Part shown: positions 9,431 to 18,564 of the stretch, in pieces
Position numbering within the stretch: position 1 is the first letter of the stretch
Layout of the letters: each line of letters opens with the position of its first letter
Origin: Didymodactylos carnosus
Lineage: Eukaryota > Rotifera > Eurotatoria > Philodinida > Philodinidae
Reading direction: 5' to 3'
NCBI GenBank assembly: GCA_905250885.1
Contig: CAJNOQ010003343.1
Span: forward strand, 1-20,574
Length of the DNA stretch: 20,574 bases
Position numbers and translations under genes: made by a program
Notes under the pieces: generated by a model
Told to the model about the DNA's origin: nothing
Database searches by the model: none
The model's input: the letters and a program-made list of their open reading frames with translations, nothing else

Positions 9431-10118
9431 GAGTCAATTCGGCTCGATTCGATCCAGGTAGAACCGGGTCAAACCGAGCCAATTTTTTGAAAAGCGTAGT
9501 CGAGTCGAATTCAAAATGAGTGGAGTCGAGCCAAGCCCAGAAAGAAAAACTTCTTTTGGCAAAATGTACTAACTCTTTCCTATTGATAAAAATATAGAGA
9601 ACAACAAAGTTAGCTGTTAGCAACCTCGACAAACATTGTGATTGGCTATTTATTCTACTTTTCACATTAGAAGCATTTTTCCATCACTGATCGAAGGCTG
9701 AAACGTATTGTTGATATTCCTAGAAAAGACGGCTTCTGACAATTTGTCAACACCATCATCTTCTTCGTCTTCCTCAAAGTCTACTACATTTGACTCTTCT
9801 GAAATTAAACGATTGTTAATAAATAAAAAACGCGAATATAAAATTGTAACTAATACACGCAAAAATGTGTCTGCCACATAGTTAGATTTCCAGTACAAAA
9901 CACAGATGATGATAAAGTCGCAGCTGTTGCTGAATTTGCTTCAAGTTATGCATTTTTACGTAAAAATAAGTTCAAAGATTGAATTTTGTGAAAAGTAAAA
10001 GCTATTTTTTAAAAACCTGGAACTGCACTGAGTCGAGTCGAGCTCGGTATTGTTGTTGTCTAACCGAGTTGATATTGAATTGAGTCAAGCCGAGCACAAA
10101 ACAAAACCGAATTGACTC
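9431..10118. mobile_element. Possible hAT-like element with GAGTCGAG-rich ends
   Basis: GAGTCAATTCGG at 9431-9442 recurs as an inverted copy (CCGAATTGACTC) at 10107-10118. Both flanks are crowded with related words: AGTCGAGTCG near 9499, GAGTGGAGTCGAGCC near 9521, GAGTCGAGTCGAGCTCGG near 10030 and GAGTCAAGCCGAGC near 10082. They stand out against the AT-rich background. The outer right end, read inward on the minus strand, starts CAGAGATCGAAAGG, a hAT-like form, and a degenerate counterpart may exist near 9404-9418. Such subterminal repeats are usual for hAT-type elements. Inside, a minus-strand frame (9662-9798) preceded by TTTAATTTCAG encodes an acidic stretch (VVDFEEDEEDDGVDKL) that could be an exon fragment. 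The family call is tentative. Confidence 0.35.
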
Positions 10119-10134
10119 CTTTCGATCTCTGATA

Positions 10135-11050
10135 TGTATGTGTCGGTTGATAGATCGAATTTAATTTTGTTTTTAAATTTTTATTTGAACAAAATAATAG
10201 CTAGAAAAAGTAAAAATGATTAACAGCATGACGCATTTTGACTTGTAAAAGTAGTACACACGCCAATTTATTTTTCGAAGTTTTCATGTAATTTATTACC
10301 AAGGTTGGAGACAAACAAAGTTTGTATCTGTAATGACAGGATCAATTAAATAACGTTAATAAGTAGATTTTTTTGACATCAACCAAAGATGTTGATGAAT
10401 TGATCATGAATGACAGGCATTTAAGATAAGAGATGATTATTGAGAAGAACTGAAACGGTTTTTTTGCTTGCTGGTTTTCTTTCTTGCTGTTAAGGGTATT
10501 CCCTCTTTGTTGAAAAAACTTCCGGCTTTTTAGTTAAATATATCTTAATGTAGAAAAAGTCTGAGCTACGAGATAATACCACTTCCAGTTTTCTACGATA
10601 TTTTTTGAAGAATTTATGAGCTATGTAAGTTGTTTTCGAAAGACTCAAAATACTTCTTTTTTTTCCATAAATTTCCACTAACGTGATATTATTTTCTTGT
10701 AGATAGTCTGAAAGGGTAAAGCATTCTCTTTACTATGAGATGATATAAGCATCGACACAAATGCCCGCAAAAAAGTATACTCGCTCATGAACAATTGCGA
10801 TCTAGTCACCATATGACCCCTTAAAAAAATAGCCCGGTTATGCTGAAATTTTGATCACAGAAACATCAGACCCTATCACAACCTGTAAATTCTTTTTAAG
10901 CATCTTCGATTTCAAAATTCAGCTTAGAAGGATTTTTAAAATGAAAACCAAGTTTTTAAAAGGAAATGGGAAAGGTCCACACTCATCTTTCCTGCCGCTC
11001 ACTTACCCAGTCACACATCTTGTATGTGCTATGTCGACAAAATGGTTTTT
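10135..11050. other. Intergenic stretch, no supported gene
   Basis: AT-rich DNA with only short frames and no recognisable domain, RNA gene or long repeat. A minus-strand frame at 10490-10678 and a plus-strand frame from about 10851 lack motifs and splice context. Confidence 0.5.
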
Positions 11051-11056
11051 TCAACT

Positions 11057-11097
11057 CTTTCTGACAGATCATTTTTGGAAAATGATCTGTCAGAAAG
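11057..11097. repeat. Perfect 19-bp hairpin with 3-base loop
   Basis: The left arm CTTTCTGACAGATCATTTT (11057-11075) and its exact complement (11079-11097) flank the loop TGG. No further pairing continues outside. It could be a short inverted duplication, a relic of element excision or a structured RNA if transcribed. Confidence 0.85.
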
Positions 11098-11182
11098 ACA
11101 GATGGTTGTCCCATTTCCATTTTCTTTCCATATGATTGGCAAAACTAGGACGTTAGTACCCTTTTTGGTGTTTACATTGCAT

Positions 11183-11806
11183 TGGTATCTTTTTGAATGA
11201 TGTCAAATAAACTTTTGCGGTCGAAAAGTATAGAAAAGCTAGGAACTTTGAGTCGCCTAAAAAGGAATAAAAACGACGCGAAGTACTCAAATTATAGAAA
11301 GTATAGGAATACCATGAACTGTACAAACTGTCGGAAAACTGCTTAAGAATAACCGAATTCTTAGTATTTTGAAGCTTTTACAAAACGCGCTCAGCAAAAT
11401 CCGGTGACAAAAAATTTAGCTTCTCACTTATCACAATACTTACATGTGAACGCTTTTACTCCACTCACTGTCACTTCCCACACCATCCCCAGTCCCATCG
11501 TACAAGTAGCATCTAAGCTTAAGAAGCATTCGACTATTGACCTTTATGGGCACAATTTGAGGCTGTCTGTTTCCTTGCTAGTTAAAGGATATAGAGACGG
11601 CCAAATACGAGAATTTGCGATTTATGTATTATGACTCCAACACAACCTGCAAGTGTTTGCATTTGACAATGCTCCTGTAATTCCTAAAGTTCGTATAGTT
11701 GCTATCGTTTTTATTCTTTTTCTGTGCAACTCAAAGTTCCTAACTTTTCCATACTTTTCGACTGCAAAATTTTATTTGACATCTATGATCTTCTTTTGAA
11801 TACCAA
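11183..11806. mobile_element. Foldback/TIR element, ~130-bp arms
   Basis: The left arm at 11183-11314 (GGTATCTTTTTGAATGATGT, then CGAAAAGTATAGAAAAG, GGAACTTTGAGT and GAATAAAAACGA) matches the complement of 11675-11806. Matches include GATGTCAAATAAA, GTCGAAAAGTAT, TAGGAACTTTGAGT and GAATAAAAACGA, with substitutions and small gaps between. The 360-bp interior carries a plus-strand frame (11404-11634) with no recognisable domain. It is a non-autonomous element of unknown family, and target duplication is not evident. Confidence 0.7.
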
Positions 11807-11809
11807 AAC

Positions 11810-13045
11810 ATTGACTTTTTGCCCTCTTTTTCATGTGAAAAACATGGCGTTCGTCTGTTTCTCCTCTTCGTGTTTTTTGACAAATATTTTTTAGTATATT
11901 TCATTGTTTGACAGCGTAATAAATGTATAAGCACACCGCTGATTCAGCTATTGCGCAATGACCGGCAAAAATTCTTCTCGATCTATACAATCTGAGAAAG
12001 AGAACAATGAATAAGAAGATAAACTAACCAGTTTTACTAACCAAACCATTGTTTTCTGACAAATTCTTTTCACAATCCAGCTGACGAAGCCCTTGAGCAA
12101 AGCAGAAATACCCACTAAGAAGCTCATTTTTCATTCAGAAACTCAGAGAACGCTGGCGTTCTGAAATTCTGAACGATTCTGGAATCCTCCATATTTTGAA
12201 ATTCTTCCAAGTGTGGAATGTGAAGAATTCTATACTTTACCTTAAAGTCGTTATATTGGATAATGATAATTGGACAGCTCCGGTTCTGGTGAAGCAAATA
12301 GAGTTATAGGTGGAATTCTGATTTAGAAAAAATGAATTTTCTAAGTAACAAAGCAAAACAGAAAAGAAAATAATATGTACTTTAAAATTCATTAATGGCG
12401 GATCGAATGAAGTGAAAAACACAGGCTTCACTCTTCTCAGAAAAAACTAGATTTACAAAATTATTTATGAACGTTTTATGGGGGAATGCCCAAGGCGCCC
12501 GTACCGGATAGACTTTTGATTTCAACCGCGATCAAGCATCATTCTCATACTCAATTTGTGATGCTGAATCTTAAAATACTTTCGAAAAATTGGAAGACTG
12601 AAAAAGAAAAAAGTTCCAGTATTTTTGAAACTGAAGAGTTTTTCGAAATTTTTAGACCCGTCAAATTTTACCAATTTTTCTTTCTTAATAAATTAAAAGC
12701 CACTCTTTCTTACTCAGGTCTATCCTCTAATAAGGAAGTTTTTCCATACTCGACTTTCAGAGACTCCTTTTGCTTGTGTCGAAAACTTGCTTTTTTAAAG
12801 AATAATTAACCATATTCACGGTCATATTTCTTAAAGACTAAAAGGAGTCCTTTTCTAAAAATAGACGAGCATCGTGTGTACTTTAAACTAGTATGAAAGA
12901 TAGAAATGGATCTACTCTAATTAGTGTAATGTTAGTTCGCGAAGTTGGTGCAATACGAAATAAGTTTACAGTGGGCACTCGCCTCCTTGAATATATAAGA
13001 GATGAACATATTTGATGAAAATATAAAATTTATTACTTTTTGATT
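11810..13045. other. Intergenic stretch, no supported gene
   Basis: Short frames on both strands, including a plus-strand 107-codon frame from 12486, lack domains or splice context. A small perfect hairpin (AGAACGC/GCGTTCT, two-base loop) lies at 12147-12162. An 11-bp inverted pair, GACTCCTTTTG and AAAAGGAGTC, lies near 12770 and 12840. Nothing else is supported. Confidence 0.5.
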
Positions 13046-13060
13046 TTATTCTTTAAACAG
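13046..13060 (+). promoter_or_regulatory. Splice-acceptor-like site before a small ORF
   Basis: A T-rich tract ending TTCTTTAAACAG (AG at 13059-13060) is followed by GAAA and the ATG at 13065. The layout mirrors the acceptor at 7277-7278. No donor was identified upstream. Confidence 0.35.
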
Positions 13061-13064
13061 GAAA

Positions 13065-13175
13065 ATGTCTGCTCCTATAAAGAAGTCTGTTAAAATAACG
13101 AATACATTGGAAGTATACATACGCCGATGTACGTATCAACAATACAAGCAAAGAAACCGAAATTATACAAAATAA
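13065..13175 (+). CDS. Possible small basic protein, 36 aa
   Basis: The ATG lies four bases after an acceptor-like TTCTTTAAACAG and opens 36 codons (MSAPIKKSVKITNTLEVYIR, then RCTYQQYKQRNRNYTK) ending in TAA at 13173-13175. The peptide is basic, with no signal peptide, membrane segment or known motif. AATAAA-like words immediately follow the stop (AAATAAAATAAAATAAATTAG), which could serve as a polyadenylation signal. It could equally be the first part of an exon whose donor I missed, a decayed gene or chance. Confidence 0.25.
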   Translation: MSAPIKKSVKITNTLEVYIRRCTYQQYKQRNRNYTK

Positions 13176-13179
13176 AATA

Positions 13180-13830
13180 AAATAAATTAGAATTTAAATT
13201 TTGACATGCTCCTAATCAATATAAAGAATTGCTAAATAAAAGATATAGTCGAACAAGGACAAAATTTTAACAGAAGTATTACTAGAAGAACATTAAAACA
13301 TTCAAAGATACTATAAATAAAAAGTGTTGTCGATTGCGTACTGTATTATTAAATTGAAATTCTTCTGTTTTACTCTTAATTTTTAGATCTTTAGGTTCGT
13401 TCTGTCTAAATCTTTACTTTTATAAAGAAAAAACACTTGATACTATAGTTTCTTCCTTATATTAAGAAAAACATTGTATGTTAAACAGGCCTAAATAGTG
13501 TGACAGAAGAATGAACTATAAAAGAGATATTCTCTGTACGAGTCTTCCCAATAGAGACCGCTTTTTATCAAAAAATTTGGAAGTCTTAATTACATAAAAC
13601 AAACGTTGAACGGCGGCCAAGTGAGAGTAAGTGCAAAAAAAGCGGTCTAAATTCGGAAAGAGACATTCTGTAATAAACATATGAAAGTTACTTAGATGCA
13701 TAATAAAATAATAGAGAAATCTTTTTATCTGATATTTACTGCCTAGCAAAAAGACGATTCGTCAGATAACAATGAGTACAATTAGGTATTTTACAATGCA
13801 AATAAATTTTTATTAACAATAGAGTGATGA
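13180..13830. other. Intergenic stretch upstream of the cysteine-rich protein gene
   Basis: AT-rich sequence with no supported gene. The minus-strand frames here (13516-13749 and 13736-14023, the latter antisense to the real gene) have no motifs. No long repeat is apparent. Confidence 0.5.
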
Positions 13831-13831
13831 A

Positions 13832-13860
13832 AAAGGTAGATAATATATATATATATATAC
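13832..13860 (+). promoter_or_regulatory. Candidate core promoter: AAAGGTAGAT plus TA run
   Basis: AAAGGTAGAT (13832-13841) is followed directly by an AATATATATATATATATATAC-type run. The block ends about 60 bases before the ATG at 13922. The same 10-mer followed by a TA run precedes the dioxygenase gene on the other strand (18669 down to 18642). The TA run can act as a TATA box; the role of the 10-mer is inference. Confidence 0.4.
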
Positions 13861-13921
13861 AAGTGAAGAAGTGAACACGAGTAACAGACATATGTAAGAT
13901 AATAATCCGATACGTAATAAA

Positions 13922-14782
13922 ATGTTGAAATTTATTCTTTCGATTATGGTGTCGTCCATAATAGTCATCGGTATGCCCACAATTGCGTTTAAAATAAATC
14001 ATAGCGCAAAGGCTATTAATCATAAATGTATTGGATATTGTACGTTTAAATTATCATTGAGTGAACCATTTAAATTAGATTCAGTATGCTTGAATCGAAC
14101 ACAATCTGATAGTTGTACAGTCGAAATTGATATTGATTATAATACTAAAGTCGTTGATGTGAAATTTCTCACAGATGATACTAAGCAACAGCGTGCAAAT
14201 GATGATGATTACAATATCGATCAAACTATACGAATGGACTTTAATACGAAAGTAATCAAGATAAAAGTATATTATCTATGTTACACTGATGATGAATGCG
14301 ATTTAACATATGCTAAGCTCACAGTCGATCGGTTACGTTCGTTGAATTATCAACCAGCTTTTGATGACTTTCTTAAAATTCTTCACAAGCCTGATAATCC
14401 TGTAACGCAATGCTATAATAACGATAATACTGTGGAGTGCGTGGACGGTAATTGCTTAGCACTAATATCCAATTATTCAAATGAGTTTGATTCAAAATAT
14501 TGCGATCAAAACGGCGATCCAACGGAAACTGATCTTGTGATCGGTGAGTTTCGAGCGTTTAATAAAATGACAACATTAAGGCAAAATAAGAGAATTAGGT
14601 ATTTATGTGATACGAATCTTTGTAATGGCAAAGAGTTTATTGATGCTGTTCAAAAAGTTGTAGGAAATTATGACTCCACCTTGTCAATAACATCACCCTA
14701 CAGTGGATCAGCAACGAAATATCCATATAAGCTAACAACTTATACAATGATATTATATGTATTTTGCCTCATTTTCTATTGA
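13922..14782 (+). CDS. Secreted, probably GPI-anchored cysteine-rich protein, Ly6/uPAR-like, 286 aa
   Basis: An intronless 286-residue frame. Residues 1-22 (MLKFILSIMVSSIIVIGMPT...) form a typical signal peptide. Residues 23-258 are an acidic ectodomain with twelve cysteines at 36, 40, 56, 65, 120, 126, 164, 173, 178, 194, 229 and 234. NxS/T sites lie at 26, 58 and 184. A small-residue stretch near 258-264 and the hydrophobic tail (YTMILYVFCLIFY) fit a GPI-anchor signal or a C-terminal membrane segment. CDTNLCN at 229-235 recalls the Cys-x4-Cys-Asn end of Ly6/uPAR three-finger domains. The six-cysteine halves each end in a YLC-type motif (YYLCYTDDEC and RYLCDTNLCN), suggesting internal duplication. 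The protein is probably displayed on the cell surface. Its ligand and function are unknown, and the cysteine spacing is not canonical three-finger. Confidence 0.85.
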   Translation: MLKFILSIMVSSIIVIGMPTIAFKINHSAKAINHKCIGYCTFKLSLSEPFKLDSVCLNRTQSDSCTVEIDIDYNTKVVDVKFLTDDTKQQRANDDDYNIDQTIRMDFNTKVIKIKVYYLCYTDDECDLTYAKLTVDRLRSLNYQPAFDDFLKILHKPDNPVTQCYNNDNTVECVDGNCLALISNYSNEFDSKYCDQNGDPTETDLVIGEFRAFNKMTTLRQNKRIRYLCDTNLCNGKEFIDAVQKVVGNYDSTLSITSPYSGSATKYPYKLTTYTMILYVFCLIFY

Positions 14783-14784
14783 TA

Positions 14785-16080
14785 ATCATACACTGGATCG
14801 AACAATTATTTGTCCACCATTACACCATCATTTTGTCTATCATTCTTAAACCATACACTGAGGGCCCAGAAAAGCATGGTCGTTTTTGCTTTGTTCAATA
14901 TTGTTACAGTATGATTCATTTATTTCTTTCTCGTTCTTTGATATCATACAGAACATACGCGTATGCACACACTACAGATCCGGGATTTTCACCATGGTGT
15001 AGAACAGCATATCTGGCCTATATGCAGGTATTTCTAGCATGTAATTTCATTTTGTCTTGGTTTTAAAAGAAAAATACTAAAACGATGTAGTTTTTTGACG
15101 GTGAAAAATTATTCGTCCACTTTCGAAAGAAAATTTCCTTTCGAAAAAGAACTGGTACTAGTGAAAGATTTTGATTGATTTTATCTCTTTACCTGTAATA
15201 GACTATGTACGAACGAAAAAAGTCAACGGGATCATGAAAAAAAGTTTCTGTATGAAAGGATACCATTCGGCCTGTTCATCCAGGAGGTTGAGTTAATAGA
15301 AAATATTCCTAGCTGATCATGGTCGTGAGCTATTAATTAATTATTGTTAATAGCATTTTCATTAATTAACTCATATCTCCGTCAAAAAGGCGCATGGGCC
15401 CAAACCAACTTGGGGTTTTTCACTACTGACTATTCCCTACATGATGAAAATAGTCTGAGTCGAAAAAGTATTATGTGTCTATGTCTTCACCTCTATATCA
15501 AATCTTAGCTATAGATTAGCTGTTTTCTTGAAGTAAATACAGTGAATTGTGCGAAGTTCGCCGATCTACTCGTATACTAAAGATTATAACCTGAAATGTT
15601 CAGTTACCTATTTACAAAACATTCCGTCTCGCCAACGTAAATAAAACGAATTTAAAACACAAACTCCTTGTAACTAAAATGCATAGAACTTGCTGCGTAT
15701 TTTCAGATTAATTAGGCTATGCCGTGAAACTACGCGAATTAAATTAATTTATGTTCGCTCGCATAGTCTAAAACGAGTTATACGAATACCATCTTTAAGA
15801 AATTAATATCATTTACGTTCGAATTTAACGTAATAATCGATGATTTTCGTACTGTCACGAGTTCTTCATTGATCATTGATTATGAACTTAACAGACGTTG
15901 GTAAAAATCGACCGCTAACTGCTCGTGATACAGTACAGTAAAGGCTAAATTCACCTTTAAGTTTTAGACTACTAACGCAATGAATTTATGTGCATTCAAA
16001 TTCGGGAAGAAAAACGCTTAGTAAATTAGATACATTTTCGAGATAAATTTGAACAGAAACTTTCTATTTTCTTGTTATAA
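14785..16080. other. Intergenic stretch, no supported gene
   Basis: This lies between two convergent genes. The plus-strand frame at about 14764-15066 has no signal and is probably chance. A hairpin (TTTCGAAAG/CTTTCGAAA) lies at 15121-15146. Between about 15700 and 16000 there are weak inverted words (TAGTCTAAAAC near 15764 with its complement near 15963, and GTACTGTCACGAG near 15850 with a near-complement near 15923) that may be an old foldback element. TAACG-containing words there resemble motifs of the intron-2 element. Confidence 0.45.
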
Positions 16081-16082
16081 AT

Positions 16083-16088
16083 TTTAAT
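16083..16088 (-). terminator. Candidate polyadenylation signal ATTAAA for the dioxygenase gene
   Basis: Read on the minus strand, ATTAAA lies about 80 bases beyond the TAA at 16170-16168. It is the commonest variant of AATAAA, and no canonical hexamer lies closer. AT-rich context makes a chance match possible. Confidence 0.35.
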
Positions 16089-16167
16089 TAAATGATATTT
16101 CAGTCAGTAAATTTCATTAGAAGATGTTTTAAACGCATAGTGCATAAACAAGAACACTTAGATTTGT

Positions 16168-18545
16168 TTAGTTGTTGCTATCTGCGTTCTCTTCATCTGA
16201 ACTTTCTGTTTGATATTTTATATCACTATCATTCAAGTTTATTCCAGTAATCAATGATTTTTGGTAGCTGTTCAGTTGTAACGTGTTCTCTGACAGATAT
16301 TGTGGAGCAGCTAAAAAGAAGAACGCAAAACAGCTTCACTATCGGTTGTCAAGCTTCTTCTTATTTGCTTACTTGCAATATTCAGTTCATGCGGCCAGTG
16401 TGTCAATGTATAATTAGCTTTTACATATTGTTTCCTATGTTTTCGAAATTCTTTTAAATTTCGATATTCCCAGTTACACGGCTGAACAAACGAGGTCGGT
16501 GTCATCGTCACATAAGCGACTATTCGAAGTAGACCAGTCTTTTCTACTTGATGATCGAGCGAATTGATTGGCGTATTTAATGCTGGAGTATTGCAATGAA
16601 TTGTACGACTATCCCAAATGACTAGATCACCGGCTTTGCATTTTATTAGTTTTCCAACTCTGAACTCCTTTTCATTTGGCGGTAACTGTTTGAAAATACG
16701 ATGTTCATAAGGAACCCGAACATAATCGCCTCTCCTATCGTTAACCGTTACAAGATCTTTTAGTTCATCAAATTGATTATGAGTGCCAGGGAAAACGATT
16801 AAACCGCCAGTAAATTCATTGTTATCGGTCATTGCTACGAGACCTTGCACTGAACAACGATTCGGTTTCGTTATTGGATGCTGTACAAAAACACGAAATA
16901 TAACAAAAATATACGAATTATAGAAAGACGGTCCCCTGAAATAATTTTGATACCCTACCGCAGGTTAGCATGCGTTAAAAAGAAGTTTTCGAGAAAATTG
17001 CGTTTGAACGGGTTAAATTTTCAAATATAAAGCGTGCTTACGTTTCTTTGGAGCGATAACGAGACAGATCCGGCTAAATATGGTTCTAAGAAATTTAACG
17101 AGTTTCCACGCATTCAACTTTTCCAAAAAGTCGATGATATACGGCGTAAATGCGTTTAAAAATAAAGAATAGATGTCGTTTAAACGGGTTAGAATAGATT
17201 TTAACTCATTAAAACTGGTTGAACGATAACTCTCTAAATGCGTAAAAATTCCAGTGCGTTAGAACGGTAATTTTTCAGTCACCCTTTTGTTTTGTATGAC
17301 TAACTCATATATAAATAGCATGTCTTTCCCTACGAGATATACGATACGTTCACTTAGACAATTTTCTAAGTTTTCCTCTTACTATATATATATGTATGTG
17401 TAAGAGACTAGTCTACCATAATGAAGTTGATGAACAGTATCTAGTGGACCATAGCTATATGGATCTTGGGATCCATCCAGGGAACAAAAACCTGCCTGAA
17501 AAGGATAAACACACTATATACGCACTATAACGCGTTAATATTACATTGATCCGAAGTATTATTCTAATGAGTGTAAATGCATCCACGAAGCTAACTTGTT
17601 CAATTTTTAACGAGTTTGAACGATTTACGATTATGGAGACATTTTCACGCACTACTAATCTAACCCTTTAGAATCCCCGATTTCGAAACATTTAATGCGG
17701 TTCTAACGCGTTAAGCTGCTTACGTAACGCATTAGGGTTATAAAATTTTTGTAATTAACGAGTTTGAAGGTCGTTTTCATATTTTTCTTGTAAAAGCGTG
17801 TTTGAGTGCGTTAGAATTGATTTTCAGTTCCATATAAGTTTGCAACATAACGCATTTAACAGTATTTAGCTAGTGTGACTTTACTTACTTTTTCATTCAC
17901 TAGTATGCACGCATTAAATTTTTCTTTTATTTAACGCCTGCTAACGCGCGTTAGAGTATCAAAATTATTTCATGGGGTTATGTGCTAACCTGATCGCAAT
18001 GATTCCATCCACTAATTGTTTTCCATTTTTCGCTGATTGTCCAATCTCGATAACATCCTGCACCATCAAATGACACTAGCAACTCGTCTGTCTTCCATAT
18101 GTTTGAGAAAACTTTCTTAATATTTTTGTTTCCTCTCACATTCCACATGTACTCTGATTGTCCAATTCCATAATCTTGTACAAGTCCAATGTGGGGCATA
18201 CCAGGCCTTAAAATAAACAGCAACATTAACGTCAGTATTTATTTCTGAAGAAAATTCTAACATTAGAATAACATACCAATTATTCCATGTTTCAAAATTA
18301 TTTCGCCTTATAAAATAAGGTCTTGGTAATTTTTCTAAATGTTTCCAGAAGAGATCAATATTTGAATTTACTTCATCATTAGATAGAACATCTTTGAAGA
18401 CAACGTAACCATTTTCATTTAAATAAGTCACTCCATCTTCTAATTCTGCTGATGATTCAACAGAAAATCGTGGTATGTTACTTGTGTAATCAATTGGTAG
18501 TCCATTATTATCTTTGGCATATCCACTATCAGGCTTATTTTCCAT
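16168..18545 (-). CDS. PhyH-family Fe(II)/2-oxoglutarate dioxygenase, four exons, 378 aa
   Basis: Exons read 18545-18277, 18206-17990, 16880-16373 and 16310-16168; introns are 70, 1109 and 62 bp. Donors are GTATGT, GTTAGC and GTAAGC; acceptors are TTTTAAG, TTGTACAG and CTTTTTAG, all in phase. Exon 1 carries GYVVFKDVLSNDEV, the PhyH N-terminal pattern. NWPGMPHIGLVQDYGIGQ spans the first junction. WNHCDQHP crosses the second junction and supplies the iron ligands His159 and Asp161. IWDSRTIHCNTPAL gives the distal His257, and GLLRIVAYVTMTP gives Arg281, the likely 2-oxoglutarate contact. All catalytic positions are present, so the enzyme is probably active. Such enzymes hydroxylate small molecules using O2 and 2-oxoglutarate; the substrate is unknown. 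The tail, from about 333, is acidic and serine-rich (YQTESSDEENADSNN). No signal peptide or clear peroxisomal tag is visible. Intron 2 contains a transposon. Confidence 0.85.
16933..17977. mobile_element. 1,045-bp TIR element inside intron 2 of the dioxygenase gene
   Basis: The left end (16933-16979) reads CCCCTGAAATAATTTTGATA and continues to GTTAGCATGCGTTAAA. The complement of the right end (17930-17977) reads CCCCATGAAATAATTTTGAT and continues to GTTAGCAGGCGTTAAA; the 47-48-bp termini are about 85 percent alike. The interior is full of imperfect AACGCGTT/TAACGCATT/GTTTGAACGGG words in both orientations (for example near 17003, 17176, 17255, 17528, 17609, 17700, 17724 and 17850), resembling subterminal binding-site repeats. 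No transposase frame is visible, so the element is non-autonomous. Both splice sites of the intron lie outside it. No target duplication was seen, and the family is unknown. Confidence 0.75.
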
Positions 18546-18564
18546 TATATCGATTATCTAAAAT

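Noticed and set aside
9431..9480. tRNA-like words such as GGCTCGATTCGATCC
   Set aside because: No D-arm, anticodon arm or acceptor stem could be built around them; they belong to the GAGTCGAG-rich element end.
12486..12809. Plus-strand 107-codon frame
   Set aside because: No recognisable domain, no splice or promoter context, and composition typical of chance frames in this region.
13736..14023. Minus-strand 95-codon frame
   Set aside because: Antisense overlap with the start of the cysteine-rich protein gene and its TA-run promoter; hydrophobic residues come from the TA repeat and signal-peptide codons.
15700..16000. Foldback element in the intergenic region before the dioxygenase gene
   Set aside because: Only two short inverted words (11-13 bp) match; the sequence between them does not pair, so it is mentioned only as a weak possibility.
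16311..16850. Treating the 179-codon minus-strand frame as a complete gene ending at 16311
   Set aside because: It begins at GTG inside exon 3, and a 62-bp intron at 16372-16311 joins the frame to a clean open exon ending at 16168; the TAG at 16313 is the acceptor.
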